Source of the DNA: JAPHTQ01 sp050299175
Lineage (GTDB): Bacteria; Pseudomonadota; Gammaproteobacteria; Thiohalomonadales; Thiohalomonadaceae
Length of the DNA: 64,000 nucleotides
Direction of reading: 5' to 3'
Assembly: GCA_050299175.1 (NCBI GenBank)
Contig: JBNKVM010000028.1
Coordinates: 10,557-74,556 of the forward strand
Under the pieces are notes generated by a model that saw nothing but the letters and a program-made list of their open reading frames with translations, made no database searches and was not told the origin of the DNA. A program made the position numbers and the translations under genes. Position 1 is the first letter of the stretch. The number at the start of each line of letters is the position of its first letter. Of the stretch, positions 33,930 through 42,643 are shown one piece after another.

Positions 33930-36900
33930 TCAGCGATGATGCCTGTCGTCATGATCTTCATGGGCTGGCATCTGCTGCGCATAGGTAGCTATAGCGTTGT
34001 CGACCATGACGCGAATGCCCCCTGCCCTGTCGTGTTTCGCTCGGGCTAATGCATCGGTTGCCTTGAGCATATGATCGACGGCCTCACTGACTTTCTTGCG
34101 CTGTAGTGACCTGTCGGCGTGTTGTAGTTCTTTCAATGCCTTCCGGTATTGCCAATCCTGGCTGACTAACGAGCTCAGTTCGTTAATGGCGTCATATAAA
34201 CCGGGATAAACACCAGGTCGGACAATTAGGTTAACAGTGCCATAGTCCTGCCAATCCGGTGCATGACCAGTCTGGATCGCCGCACTGAAGGTCAAGTCGG
34301 TCATGCCATCCAGGATCCGTACCCAGTAGGTAAGCATCGCCGAGACATCAGTACCCAGGTCATATGCCCAGACCAATCTTCCCTCTGTATCCATCACTGC
34401 CAGACCCGGATCGACCACCTGTACACCTTCCGGCAGGGTGACCAATACTCTTCCACTCACATCGGTACCGACATTGGTCAGGGCAAGCGTGACCGGGATG
34501 ACATTGGTCTGTATCGCATCCAGAGGCTCGGGGTGGGTGTAGTTCAGCCCGGCGGCGAGGAAATCATCCAGCAGACTGGCGTTTTGCATCGCGGTAACCT
34601 GTGCCAGCAGGTCGAAACCGGCAAAGACCGAGTGTCCCTGTCCAAACTGATAGACGGTTACTGCCGCATCGCTGGGTTTATTGTGATGCCTGTCATCTTC
34701 GCGATCCTTTTCGCGATCATTATCTTTGTGATCGGATTGGCTGTTGTATTGGTCATCATGATGATCTTTACCACCCCTGAAATGGTATTTAGCTGCAGTG
34801 TCTGCGCCCTGCAGTACGACTCTCATGGCGTTTTCACGATAGGCCAGCGCCTGGTCGCCTATCAATGCCAGAGGTGAGTCCAGGAAGGTCAGTGATGTGA
34901 TATTGCTATACCGTCCTTCAATCTTAATACCCAGCGCAGGTTCAAGATGGCTGTTTCGCTCGTCATGTGTACCAGATACCAGCAAGCCTTCACCACGGTA
35001 GACTCGCTCGCGCAGCTCTTGCTGCACCTGTTCATCCAGCTTTTTATCTTCACTGAGCAGTGCGTAGGCGACATAACCGTTACCACGCATTTCTCTGGCA
35101 AAGTCATCAGCGCTTGTCACGATGGTGTAGGACCAGCCGTTAGTGAACAGTCTCGATTCGAGGAATGCACGCTGTGCATCCGATGAGGGCTCATCTTTGC
35201 CTTTATATCGCTCGTTGTCGTGTTCGTTCTTGCAATGACCATCGTCGTCATGCTGTTCGGTCTTATTGTCTTTTCCTTCTTTCTCTTTGCGCTCTTTCTC
35301 TTTGTGCTGTTCAGCTTTGCACTTTGAGTAATCATCCATCAGCACCAGCAGACGTCCTCGGGTGCCTTTGGAGTACACCGATTGGATCTTTTCACCGATG
35401 GTGATGTTTTTGCTGGCGAGCACTCTCTGCTCATCACCGATGGTGGCCGACAACATAGCGATGTAGGTTGCGCCGACCGGTGCCATGGCAGGCCAATCTC
35501 TGTCCAGGCTGTACGAGGATTGCATGGCCAGTGTCCCAACGACTTCATCCCACTGCGTTACGATCTGTTGACTGACCGGATCAATGATTGCAAGGGTCAG
35601 CGGAAGATTGGTGATGCCTGCATTGCCCAGGTTTTCGATGTTAGCGGTGAGATGCAATGGCTCGGTACGCAGGACATGCCCATCCGCCGGTAGTGAGGTG
35701 ATTTCACCGCTCAGGCCAATACCCGACTCGGCACTGGAGCGTACCTCAAAGGCGGTTTCGGAGAGCGCCCGCTCGATGCCATCCGCATCCTTGACCACCA
35801 ACACCGCACGGTATTTTCCTGGCATGGCCTTTGAAAGTGGTACCGGATAATTTAGATCTGCCGCGCTATTGGGCAGGACCTGCGGTAATGCGCCTGACTG
35901 TGACCAGAAGGTGCTGCCATCCGGTGCGTAGACCGTGGTCGACAGGGTCATGCCATCGAGGATGGTGTTGGTTGTCGTGTTGGAAACATGATCCTGAAGG
36001 GTGGCGGCCTCGAAAGGATCGTAGAGATATTTGTCGGTAGAGACCTTCGCTGAGACCGTTATGGCAGATGAAGGTACTACGAGGAACTGTGCACTGTTAT
36101 ATGTGCTTACCTTGCCACTGCTATCCAACAGCTCGGCGCGGACTTCATACAGTCCCTGGTACAGGTTGCCTGTGTTGAATGTGAGGTTTGATGGGCTCCA
36201 TACCCCACCGGCAGCGACATTTACATTATTCGTTTCGAGTAAGTTTGCAACAACAGCGCCCTGGCTATCATAAACGGCTATCCGAATAGCTAGCGGGTTT
36301 TCGTAGTCGCTGAGATTTTTGTATGTGGCATTGATAGCAACCGGCTCATTTGCGGTGTAGGTCGATTTGTCCGTCGCGACACCAATCTGGACGATGGAGG
36401 GCAAGACGTTGATGACGGTCTCACCCAGGCCTGAATGGACTTCGTTGCCGTTGATGTCGATGTAGTAGAGGTCCAGCTTTTGGGTAACAAGTCGCTGCTC
36501 ACCCGGTATAGGATCGCGTAAGACGACTTCGTACTTGAGGTTTTCGAGTTGGTCGACACTGATAGTATCAAACTGCCATTCGATCGCGGTTTCACCATTG
36601 CTGGTTGTGATATTGGCCGGTGGGACTGAGAAGGAGCTGTTGTCCAGGTCGACCCTGTCCGACGATAGCGTGCTGACAAGCCTCACATTATGCAGGGATT
36701 GTTTGTCTGCGATACTGATTTGGCGGGTGACGGTGTTGCCGGCACCGTCTACGACAATGAGCACCCCACTTCCTGGTAACGTATTGTCTATGCGAGTAAT
36801 TTCAAACTCAGTACGCGTTCTTCCTGGAATGAAGTTGTTTAGATGAATATGTAAATTGTCAGCGCCATTTTCAAGCGAAACAGAATAGATCCCTGTATCA

Positions 36901-38462
36901 CGATCAAGAATATTATTGGAATTTAAGTCCTCTCCAAGCTCCAGTCTCCAATTGCCATTAAGGTCCTCAGTCCTACGATCGATTATGCCATTACCATTCA
37001 CATCTTCTTCAGGTTCAAGTATTTCGTTTAGATTAAGATCCTCACTATCACCCGCAACGCCGGCAACAGCGTCGTTCAGCTGTACCAATTTTACATTTGG
37101 TGGGTATTGGTCGATTACCGGATATGTCACATCCAGGCCTGCACCACCAGATATGCCAAGCGATGACCACCAACCATATTGATTTACATATACAGCAAAA
37201 TCACCATTTCCTTCCACATGCGGTGCAAAATATCCAACTTTAGTTATCTGGAGGCTTGCGCTGCTATATCCACTATCGCCTATAGGAGTGAAGATAGATT
37301 CATCTACGATATTGCCATCCAGTGTTATGGAGTATATATCAGCTGTCTGTGCAATGATGTTTATGTTTCCAGAAAGCAGTCTACCATTTAATACTGGACC
37401 ACCACCTGTAGTCCAGTGAAAAATATCGTAGCTGTTCAGGTATTGTTCTGTTGGTACAACATACGTCATAAGAGGATCCGAGTCCCATTGTTCTCCTGCA
37501 GTATACTGTGCTACCAGCACTGGTGCTGAAGACTCAATTTGCGAAACTCCTCCAAGAGTCACTTCATAATATTCACCACGCATCAGGGTTAAGGTCGTAG
37601 CAATATCGCTATTTATCCTTACAATTGTATTATCCTCAGATGCTAGGATACGAAACATATCGAGATCGTTTCCCTGCAATAATTGTACAGTGAGAAAATG
37701 TCTTCCCCACGAGGTGACTGGTGGCAGCATTTCAACAATATGATCACATGCATATATGTCAATTGGCACATTTGCACATTGAACCCCGTTTAATACAGCA
37801 ACTGGAGATGAAGATCTTATAACTGTTCCGGTGATATCGACATCACTTGTTAAATAATATGTTTCATTTCTATTTAACCTTATTGAGTAGGGCGTTCCAG
37901 CGGGGTGTCCATACGAGTCGTTTGATGGTGTAATTTCAATATCGGTATTATCATTCGTAGCAATTATTGATAGTTGAGACGGGTATATTATCGTCTCTTC
38001 ACCATGCACGGCATGGAGCGCATCATAGCTAAGTGCAATATATTCGGTACCAAGCGTATCAACCGGATATGCCAAATATGCACCGATCGAGAAGTTGGAA
38101 CTGCTAACTCCATATACCGTTATTTCATGTTCAGAAATAATTTCTACATAACTATAGTTAGTGACAGCATCTACATCTCTAACAAGTGCTGCGGCATCAA
38201 ATGCTAACCATGCTCCAACGCCAGCTTTCACATCTAACTGTTGAACTGGATAGTTCCTTCTCAACACTTCCACATGCGTGTCAGTATCGCATTCAATAAA
38301 TATTAACCGCTCATTTGGCTCCGACACGGATATGTTTGGCAAAAATGTTAATAAAAAGTGTGTGCCTTTATTATCAATTGCAGGAAAAGCAGTCGCAGAG
38401 AAGGTAACGACAGCTACAAAAAACAATACAAATAGAGCTTTTTTCATAATTAGCGATATCAT
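33930..38462 (-). CDS. giant secreted IgGFc-binding-like protein with Ca-loop and His/Asp/Lys-rich segments
   Basis: A signal peptide (1 to about 26) leads into an IgGFc-binding-type N-terminal domain (about 30-430, with SSPVAVLNGVQCANVP and MLPPVTSWGRHF). Next is a D-x-N-x-N rich stretch with calcium-loop character (about 474-523), then several Ig-like or CARDB-like beta domains (about 530-1020). A charged segment rich in Lys, Glu, His and Asp (about 1042-1092), a Rossmann-like part with LLVSGTHDERN, a second His/Asp segment (about 1227-1264), another beta domain and the tail HEDHDDRHHR complete it. Total 1510 residues. The ATG overlaps the upstream stop by four bases and has GGGGAG before it. 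Secreted or surface-bound adhesin-like role inferred. Confidence 0.8.
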   Translation of the reverse strand: MISLIMKKALFVLFFVAVVTFSATAFPAIDNKGTHFLLTFLPNISVSEPNERLIFIECDTDTHVEVLRRNYPVQQLDVKAGVGAWLAFDAAALVRDVDAVTNYSYVEIISEHEITVYGVSSSNFSIGAYLAYPVDTLGTEYIALSYDALHAVHGEETIIYPSQLSIIATNDNTDIEITPSNDSYGHPAGTPYSIRLNRNETYYLTSDVDITGTVIRSSSPVAVLNGVQCANVPIDIYACDHIVEMLPPVTSWGRHFLTVQLLQGNDLDMFRILASEDNTIVRINSDIATTLTLMRGEYYEVTLGGVSQIESSAPVLVAQYTAGEQWDSDPLMTYVVPTEQYLNSYDIFHWTTGGGPVLNGRLLSGNINIIAQTADIYSITLDGNIVDESIFTPIGDSGYSSASLQITKVGYFAPHVEGNGDFAVYVNQYGWWSSLGISGGAGLDVTYPVIDQYPPNVKLVQLNDAVAGVAGDSEDLNLNEILEPEEDVNGNGIIDRRTEDLNGNWRLELGEDLNSNNILDRDTGIYSVSLENGADNLHIHLNNFIPGRTRTEFEITRIDNTLPGSGVLIVVDGAGNTVTRQISIADKQSLHNVRLVSTLSSDRVDLDNSSFSVPPANITTSNGETAIEWQFDTISVDQLENLKYEVVLRDPIPGEQRLVTQKLDLYYIDINGNEVHSGLGETVINVLPSIVQIGVATDKSTYTANEPVAINATYKNLSDYENPLAIRIAVYDSQGAVVANLLETNNVNVAAGGVWSPSNLTFNTGNLYQGLYEVRAELLDSSGKVSTYNSAQFLVVPSSAITVSAKVSTDKYLYDPFEAATLQDHVSNTTTNTILDGMTLSTTVYAPDGSTFWSQSGALPQVLPNSAADLNYPVPLSKAMPGKYRAVLVVKDADGIERALSETAFEVRSSAESGIGLSGEITSLPADGHVLRTEPLHLTANIENLGNAGITNLPLTLAIIDPVSQQIVTQWDEVVGTLAMQSSYSLDRDWPAMAPVGATYIAMLSATIGDEQRVLASKNITIGEKIQSVYSKGTRGRLLVLMDDYSKCKAEQHKEKERKEKEGKDNKTEQHDDDGHCKNEHDNERYKGKDEPSSDAQRAFLESRLFTNGWSYTIVTSADDFAREMRGNGYVAYALLSEDKKLDEQVQQELRERVYRGEGLLVSGTHDERNSHLEPALGIKIEGRYSNITSLTFLDSPLALIGDQALAYRENAMRVVLQGADTAAKYHFRGGKDHHDDQYNSQSDHKDNDREKDREDDRHHNKPSDAAVTVYQFGQGHSVFAGFDLLAQVTAMQNASLLDDFLAAGLNYTHPEPLDAIQTNVIPVTLALTNVGTDVSGRVLVTLPEGVQVVDPGLAVMDTEGRLVWAYDLGTDVSAMLTYWVRILDGMTDLTFSAAIQTGHAPDWQDYGTVNLIVRPGVYPGLYDAINELSSLVSQDWQYRKALKELQHADRSLQRKKVSEAVDHMLKATDALARAKHDRAGGIRVMVDNAIATYAQQMPAHEDHDDRHHR

Positions 38463-41176
38463 TTCACATCCACTCCCCTAAGCTGGATATTCACCGTTAT
38501 CCGCTTGTCGCCATCAGGCGTTACCACGTTGGGAGTAATATCTTGTGTTGCCTCCAGTCTTGTTGAGGGAGCGACTGAAATCGGTATCGCTTCTAACTGC
38601 GCAGGCTCTGCGCCACTGACCACATATACGGCAAGTGGGTAGGTACCGCTCTCTGCAAAGGTGTGTTGCACGTTATCGATGGTGAATTTCTTCGTAACAT
38701 CGGTGATGCCAATATTCAGTGTCTTGCTGCCTGAGTGGATGATGGTGCCACTGGGGCTAGAAAGCTCGTAGGAGAGGGTGGTGGCATGGTCGACATTCGA
38801 TTTGTTGGTGATGTCGGCACTGAATGTGATCTGCGCGATCTCATCTACCACAGCATATTGTGGGTCGGTTTTCAGGGTCAGCTTTTCCAGGTTTTGCGTC
38901 GCCTGCACCGTTCCGACAATCAGCTTCTCAGCAAGCAATTGACTCGTATACTTGTCGAATAGCTGACAATGAATGGTGTAGTCACCGGGTGGAAGTTGGC
39001 CGGTGTACCAGTTGGCACTCTTGTTCAGTGTGCCGCCCGGCATCACAATGCTGGAGTTATCCCCTCCTCCCGTCGGATCGGCATCCGTAAACACCAGTTG
39101 CCGTACCCGTTGGCCGCTACCATCCAGTAACTCCAGTTTGGGGATTATCGTTTGCGAATAGGAGCCACCGTTACTTACCACAAGCGATATCGTTGCGTTT
39201 TGGTAGGCCCCATACGCAGCCAGATCGGTTGTCAGGCTGTCAATGGAGATGCCACCCGCACTGGCAGTTACGAGTGCAAAGTCCGCATTGACGGTGGTTG
39301 GGGTGGCGATATTGATGGTAGAGAAACTACTCAAATAGCCCGTTGCACTGACAAATACCGAGAAATTGGTCTGGGTGATCCCGGCGAGCTCATACTGGCC
39401 GTTTGTATCTGTCGTCACCGAAGCGCCGTCGACGGAGATGGAAGCACCACTAATGGGCGACCCCGTCGCGTTGTCAGTGACGGTGCCGGTTAGTGTCGTC
39501 GTCGCTGACAACTCCGTGGGCATCATATAGATCGTCCCCAACTCAACCTTGTTACCCGGTACGATAACCGCGGTCAGGACGGTATCTTTATAACCGGCCG
39601 CGGTGATCTGGATACTCAACTGGCCTGCCGCGATACCGGTGCTACTGAATTTGCCATTGGTATCGGTGATGGCCTGGTGCGTTGTGGAACCGCTTATCAG
39701 GACATACGCCCCAACCAGTGGGGCACCGCTCTCGAAGTCAACGACGGTGCCGGAGATATCGACCGTATCCGTCGTGTTGGTGCCGTTTGTCGGAACCAAG
39801 GCGGGTGAGAAGTTTATGGTTTGATTGGCAGTGAGTGTCGCAGTGGCCGCAATCGCCTGATAGCCACTGGCGGTCACATTGAGCGTGACGATGCCTGGGG
39901 CAACAACGACACGGTATGCCCCGGATGTGTCGGTTTGCACCGTTGCAGTGGGGGCACCGGTGATACTGATGCTCGCACCGCTAACTGGCGCGCCGGTATC
40001 GATGTCGGTGACGACACCTTGCAGTATGGCGGCATTGGGGAGTGCGGTGAGTCGGATCAGCCCAAGGTTACTTTGCTGCCCTGCCAGCACCGATGCGGTC
40101 TGTGTCGCTGGCAGGTAACCTGGGATTGAGAATGAAATTTCATAGTCGCCTGGCGTGGCACTCGGCAGAAGGAATTTACCGTCGCTGCCCGTCGTGGCCG
40201 TATAGGATTCCGTCGTCACGACCTGACTGACGGTAACGACGACACCACTCAGTGGAGTTTCTGTTTGGGCATCAACAATTCTTCCCGTAAGGGTACCGTT
40301 TGTAGGATCGGCTGGAAGCTGTACCGTCGCTACAGCACTCAGTGCCTGGACGGCCAATGCGGTGACGTAGATATCGTCATTCCATGAGCCATTTGTCAGC
40401 TGCGAGGCTGACAGGGTATCGATGGCACTTTTGTAGAGTGTGGCATCCGTTGTGATGGCGGATATGGCCATCAGCGAAACCGCTGTTTCCCAGTCTGTTT
40501 CCCAACCGGCACCGCTGATCTTTTTGCTGAGGATGAAGTCCCCGGCTCTTTGCACGCTGTCGGCGATATTGTAGGTGAGCAGATATCTCTGCATCGCCAT
40601 GGCGACGATGGCGGTGTTGTAGACAACCGATTCGTTGGGCTGTTTGAGTGGAAAGCCACCATCGGCCTGTTGTTGTTGCATTAGAAAGCCCAGCGCATCG
40701 CCGATCACATTGGCGTCGCTGTACCCTGCCTTGTTGAGTGCCAGCAGGGCAAAGGCGGTATCGAGTGCGGTGTTGTCGTAGCCGGCCAGTTCGCCGAAAC
40801 CACCGTCTGGATTTTGGAACTGAACGAGCGCTGTGACGAGAGGTGTGACGTTTCCACCGGTTGATTTGAGGGCGATGATCTTGCGTGACAGGTATTCACT
40901 ACTGGCGTAACTGTCGGTGCTCAGGTATTGGATCGTGGTGGTGTTGTCGGTGGTCGGTGATGCCTTGATCAGGGCATTCACTGCTTCACTGGTCGATTGG
41001 AATGGAGTGGCGATGTCAGTTGCTAGCCAATAGCTACCATCCTGATTGGTATTGGCCTGGAGCCAGTTTATCGCTGCTGGATTGGCGTAGGCTGCGTTTA
41101 ATCCCAGATAACACAGTGTGAAGAACGCAAATATCCATGATACGGCTTTTCGCCATAGCGTTTTACTGGGAAGCAT
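38459..41176 (-). CDS. secreted alpha/alpha-toroid protein with four carboxypeptidase-regulatory-like repeats
   Basis: The 905-residue protein starts with a signal peptide (about 1-32). A helical repeat region follows (about 33-285) with prenyltransferase/squalene-oxidase-type repeats (QNPDGGFGELAGYDNTALDTAFAL and QQADGGF in the same spacing, NGSWNDDIYVTALAVQAL). Then come four carboxypeptidase-regulatory-like beta domains (starting GTLTGRIVD, AILQGVVTD, VDISGTVVD, TTLTGTVTD) and Ig-like C-terminal domains. The toroid resembles that of surface adhesins rather than enzymes, as no catalytic Asp motif is clear. AAGGA lies 9 bases before the chosen ATG. It is the first gene of the island operon. 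Confidence 0.82.
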   Translation of the reverse strand: MLPSKTLWRKAVSWIFAFFTLCYLGLNAAYANPAAINWLQANTNQDGSYWLATDIATPFQSTSEAVNALIKASPTTDNTTTIQYLSTDSYASSEYLSRKIIALKSTGGNVTPLVTALVQFQNPDGGFGELAGYDNTALDTAFALLALNKAGYSDANVIGDALGFLMQQQQADGGFPLKQPNESVVYNTAIVAMAMQRYLLTYNIADSVQRAGDFILSKKISGAGWETDWETAVSLMAISAITTDATLYKSAIDTLSASQLTNGSWNDDIYVTALAVQALSAVATVQLPADPTNGTLTGRIVDAQTETPLSGVVVTVSQVVTTESYTATTGSDGKFLLPSATPGDYEISFSIPGYLPATQTASVLAGQQSNLGLIRLTALPNAAILQGVVTDIDTGAPVSGASISITGAPTATVQTDTSGAYRVVVAPGIVTLNVTASGYQAIAATATLTANQTINFSPALVPTNGTNTTDTVDISGTVVDFESGAPLVGAYVLISGSTTHQAITDTNGKFSSTGIAAGQLSIQITAAGYKDTVLTAVIVPGNKVELGTIYMMPTELSATTTLTGTVTDNATGSPISGASISVDGASVTTDTNGQYELAGITQTNFSVFVSATGYLSSFSTINIATPTTVNADFALVTASAGGISIDSLTTDLAAYGAYQNATISLVVSNGGSYSQTIIPKLELLDGSGQRVRQLVFTDADPTGGGDNSSIVMPGGTLNKSANWYTGQLPPGDYTIHCQLFDKYTSQLLAEKLIVGTVQATQNLEKLTLKTDPQYAVVDEIAQITFSADITNKSNVDHATTLSYELSSPSGTIIHSGSKTLNIGITDVTKKFTIDNVQHTFAESGTYPLAVYVVSGAEPAQLEAIPISVAPSTRLEATQDITPNVVTPDGDKRITVNIQLRGVDVK

Positions 41177-41470
41177 GTTCCACGTTCCTTCTGTTTCCAC
41201 CCTCAGGTGGTGTCGTTTAAACAGTAGTCTCGCAAGACGGAATTGTGTGGTACGTGGTAGGGAATATAATCCTGACTATTACTAACCAGGATGAGGGATA
41301 GATAACTCGAATATCATGACTTCCCTATCGACGATAACCACTCACAATATTTTGTGACTTGACTCGCAAACTAACACCGGTGGATTTTTGAAATCAACTG
41401 AGTATTTAAATCAAGATTCATAACCCAATTCAAATGTTTGCACAGTGTAACCAACAGGTCAGGCATGGAT

Positions 41471-41572
41471 GGCCTGCATCAGCCGCACGGTCACCGTGCC
41501 GGTTAAACTTTTCAGTATAGAGTGAATTATTCGGTATCGAATTGAAAATGGTGCCCGGGGCCGGGGTCGAAC
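41471..41572. repeat. right direct repeat (candidate attachment site) at the tRNA-Leu 3' end
   Basis: This is the counterpart of the repeat at 29885-29988 and includes the terminal 24 bases of the intact tRNA-Leu gene plus 78 bases downstream, with the GCACGGTCACCGTGC hairpin that may end tRNA transcription. The preceding stretch 41177-41470 carries no gene that I can see; it probably holds the promoter of the island operon. Confidence 0.7.
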
Positions 41573-41600
41573 CGGCACGGTGTCGCCACCGAGGGATTTT

Positions 41601-42282
41601 CTTACCCACTACAGCTTTCGCTGCGGTGCCGTGTATGGCACATTTGGGGTCTGGACTTTCTCTTTACCCTATTCTTTTAATAGAACGTAGGCAGGAGCCG
41701 TCAAGTCTCTACACTTTCCCTGAGCAATGAAGCTATTCAAGTACACGGAAGAACAGTTACGGGATGCAGTGAAAAAATCTACATCCTTTCGCCAGGTACT
41801 TCTGTGTCTTGGTGTCGCTCCCTATGGCGGAAATTATGCGGTTTTGCATAAAGCAATCGAGTATTTTCAACTCAACACCGCACACTTTAGCGGCCAAGCC
41901 TGGAATAAAGGTAAAAAACTGGCGAGCAAAAAGTCGCTTAATGATTACCTTGAAAACAGGGTTGCGATTCAATCATACAAACTGAAAAACAGACTTCTCA
42001 AAGAAGGTGTTTTCAAACATCAATGTATGAATTGTCATCGCACCAAGTGGAATGGGCAATCCATTCCGCTCGAACTTGACCACATTGATGGCAATAACAA
42101 GAACAACCGGTTGGAAAACCTGCGTCTGTTATGCCCCAACTGCCACGCTTTAACTCCTACATACAGGAGTAAAAATCGCTCTCGGGCTTAGCTCGGGATT
42201 GCCACCACCTTAACGTGCTGAGGTTTCCCCGAGTTTGACTCCATTCACACCGAGCGTTTCCGCATCGGGTGCTCAAATATTT
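41601..42282 (-). ncRNA. group I self-splicing intron in tRNA-Leu(UAA)
   Basis: The 682-nt intervening sequence starts AAATATTTGAGC and ends with G, as in cyanobacterial tRNA-Leu introns. Conserved core elements on the minus strand are CTCGGGGAAACCT (P), GGCAATCCCGAGCTAAGCC (Q, 42191 side), GTAGAGACTTGACGG (R, 41698-41714), and GGGTAAAGAGAAAGTCC (S, 41651-41669). The insertion point, between U and AA of the anticodon, is also the cyanobacterial one. A 465-base ORF on the opposite strand fills the peripheral loop between Q and R, leaving a core of about 217 bases. Confidence 0.93.
41727..42191 (+). CDS. HNH homing endonuclease encoded antisense inside the intron
   Basis: The 154-residue protein has an N-terminal helical DNA-binding-like part (FRQVLLCLGVAPYGG, a pattern seen in phage and intron HNH proteins) and a C-terminal HNH nuclease with a zinc ribbon: CMNCHRTKW (about 99-107), LELDHIDGNNKNNRLENL (about 115-132) and CPNCH (about 136-140). 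By family it would cut intronless tRNA-Leu alleles and spread the intron. It is transcribed opposite to the tRNA, and its stop abuts the Q element. No good ribosome-binding site precedes the ATG. Confidence 0.88.
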   Translation: MKLFKYTEEQLRDAVKKSTSFRQVLLCLGVAPYGGNYAVLHKAIEYFQLNTAHFSGQAWNKGKKLASKKSLNDYLENRVAIQSYKLKNRLLKEGVFKHQCMNCHRTKWNGQSIPLELDHIDGNNKNNRLENLRLLCPNCHALTPTYRSKNRSRA

Positions 42283-42368
42283 AAGTCCCTTGCGTCTACC
42301 AATTTCGCCACCCGGGCAGGGTGAGAAGGTCGCTATTCTTACAGATCATTGTGTGTATTGGAAGAAGA

Positions 42369-42442
42369 TGGAGGCCAGGCCCGGAATCGAACCGAGGTAC
42401 ACGGATTTGCAATCCGCTGCATAGCCACTCTGCCACCTAGCC
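42369..42442 (-). tRNA. cysT: tRNA-Cys (GCA)
   Basis: The minus strand reads GGCTAGGTGGCAGAGTGG..., with anticodon loop ATTGCAAAT and an encoded CCA. Acceptor arms GGCTAGG and CCTGGCC pair with one G-U. It is 74 nt long and lies 51 bases upstream of the tRNA-Leu gene. Confidence 0.97.
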
Positions 42443-42457
42443 ATCGTGCACCCTGGA

Positions 42458-42496
42458 AGAAAAAAGACCTCGGTCGGGTACCGAACCGAGGTCTTT
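42458..42496 (-). terminator. hairpin with T-run between tRNA-Gly and tRNA-Cys
   Basis: On the minus strand AAAGACCTCGGT and ACCGAGGTCTTT form a perfect 12-bp stem followed by TTTTTTC. It looks like an intrinsic terminator, although the two downstream tRNAs have no obvious promoter of their own in the 16 bases left. Confidence 0.75.
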
Positions 42497-42503
42497 GGAA
42501 TTT

Positions 42504-42579
<76 letters not shown>

Positions 42580-42643
42580 CTCACAGAAGCGCACATTGTA
42601 ATGAGTGAAATCTTGATGTCAAGCGCCTGTAACAAGTTAATCA

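Larger units (their letters stand above)
41549..42317 (-). tRNA. leuZ: tRNA-Leu (UAA), interrupted by a group I intron
   Basis: Exon 1 (42283-42317) begins GCCCGGGTGGCGAAATTGG and ends GGGACTT; exon 2 (41549-41600) begins AAAATCCC and ends CCGGGCACCA with encoded CCA. Joined, they give a complete class II tRNA with anticodon TAA, the intron lying after the first anticodon base. Acceptor strands GCCCGGG and CCCGGGC pair fully. The order tRNA-Gly, tRNA-Cys, tRNA-Leu behind pgsA equals the enterobacterial glyW-cysT-leuZ operon. Confidence 0.93.

Noticed and set aside
38459..41176. Terpene cyclase or prenyltransferase enzyme
   Set aside because: The helical repeats resemble the family, but no catalytic Asp-rich motif is visible, a signal peptide is present, and beta repeats follow; a structural toroid is more likely.
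29989..41470. Integrase or transposase inside the island
   Set aside because: All large frames are accounted for by the surface cassette; no tyrosine or serine recombinase motif or transposase was found, so mobility can be inferred only from the repeats.
41542..41730. Open frame running across tRNA-Leu exon 2 and the intron end
   Set aside because: It translates tRNA and intron core sequence on the opposite strand and is an artefact. The frame at 46844-47290 over tRNA-Ser is rejected for the same reason.
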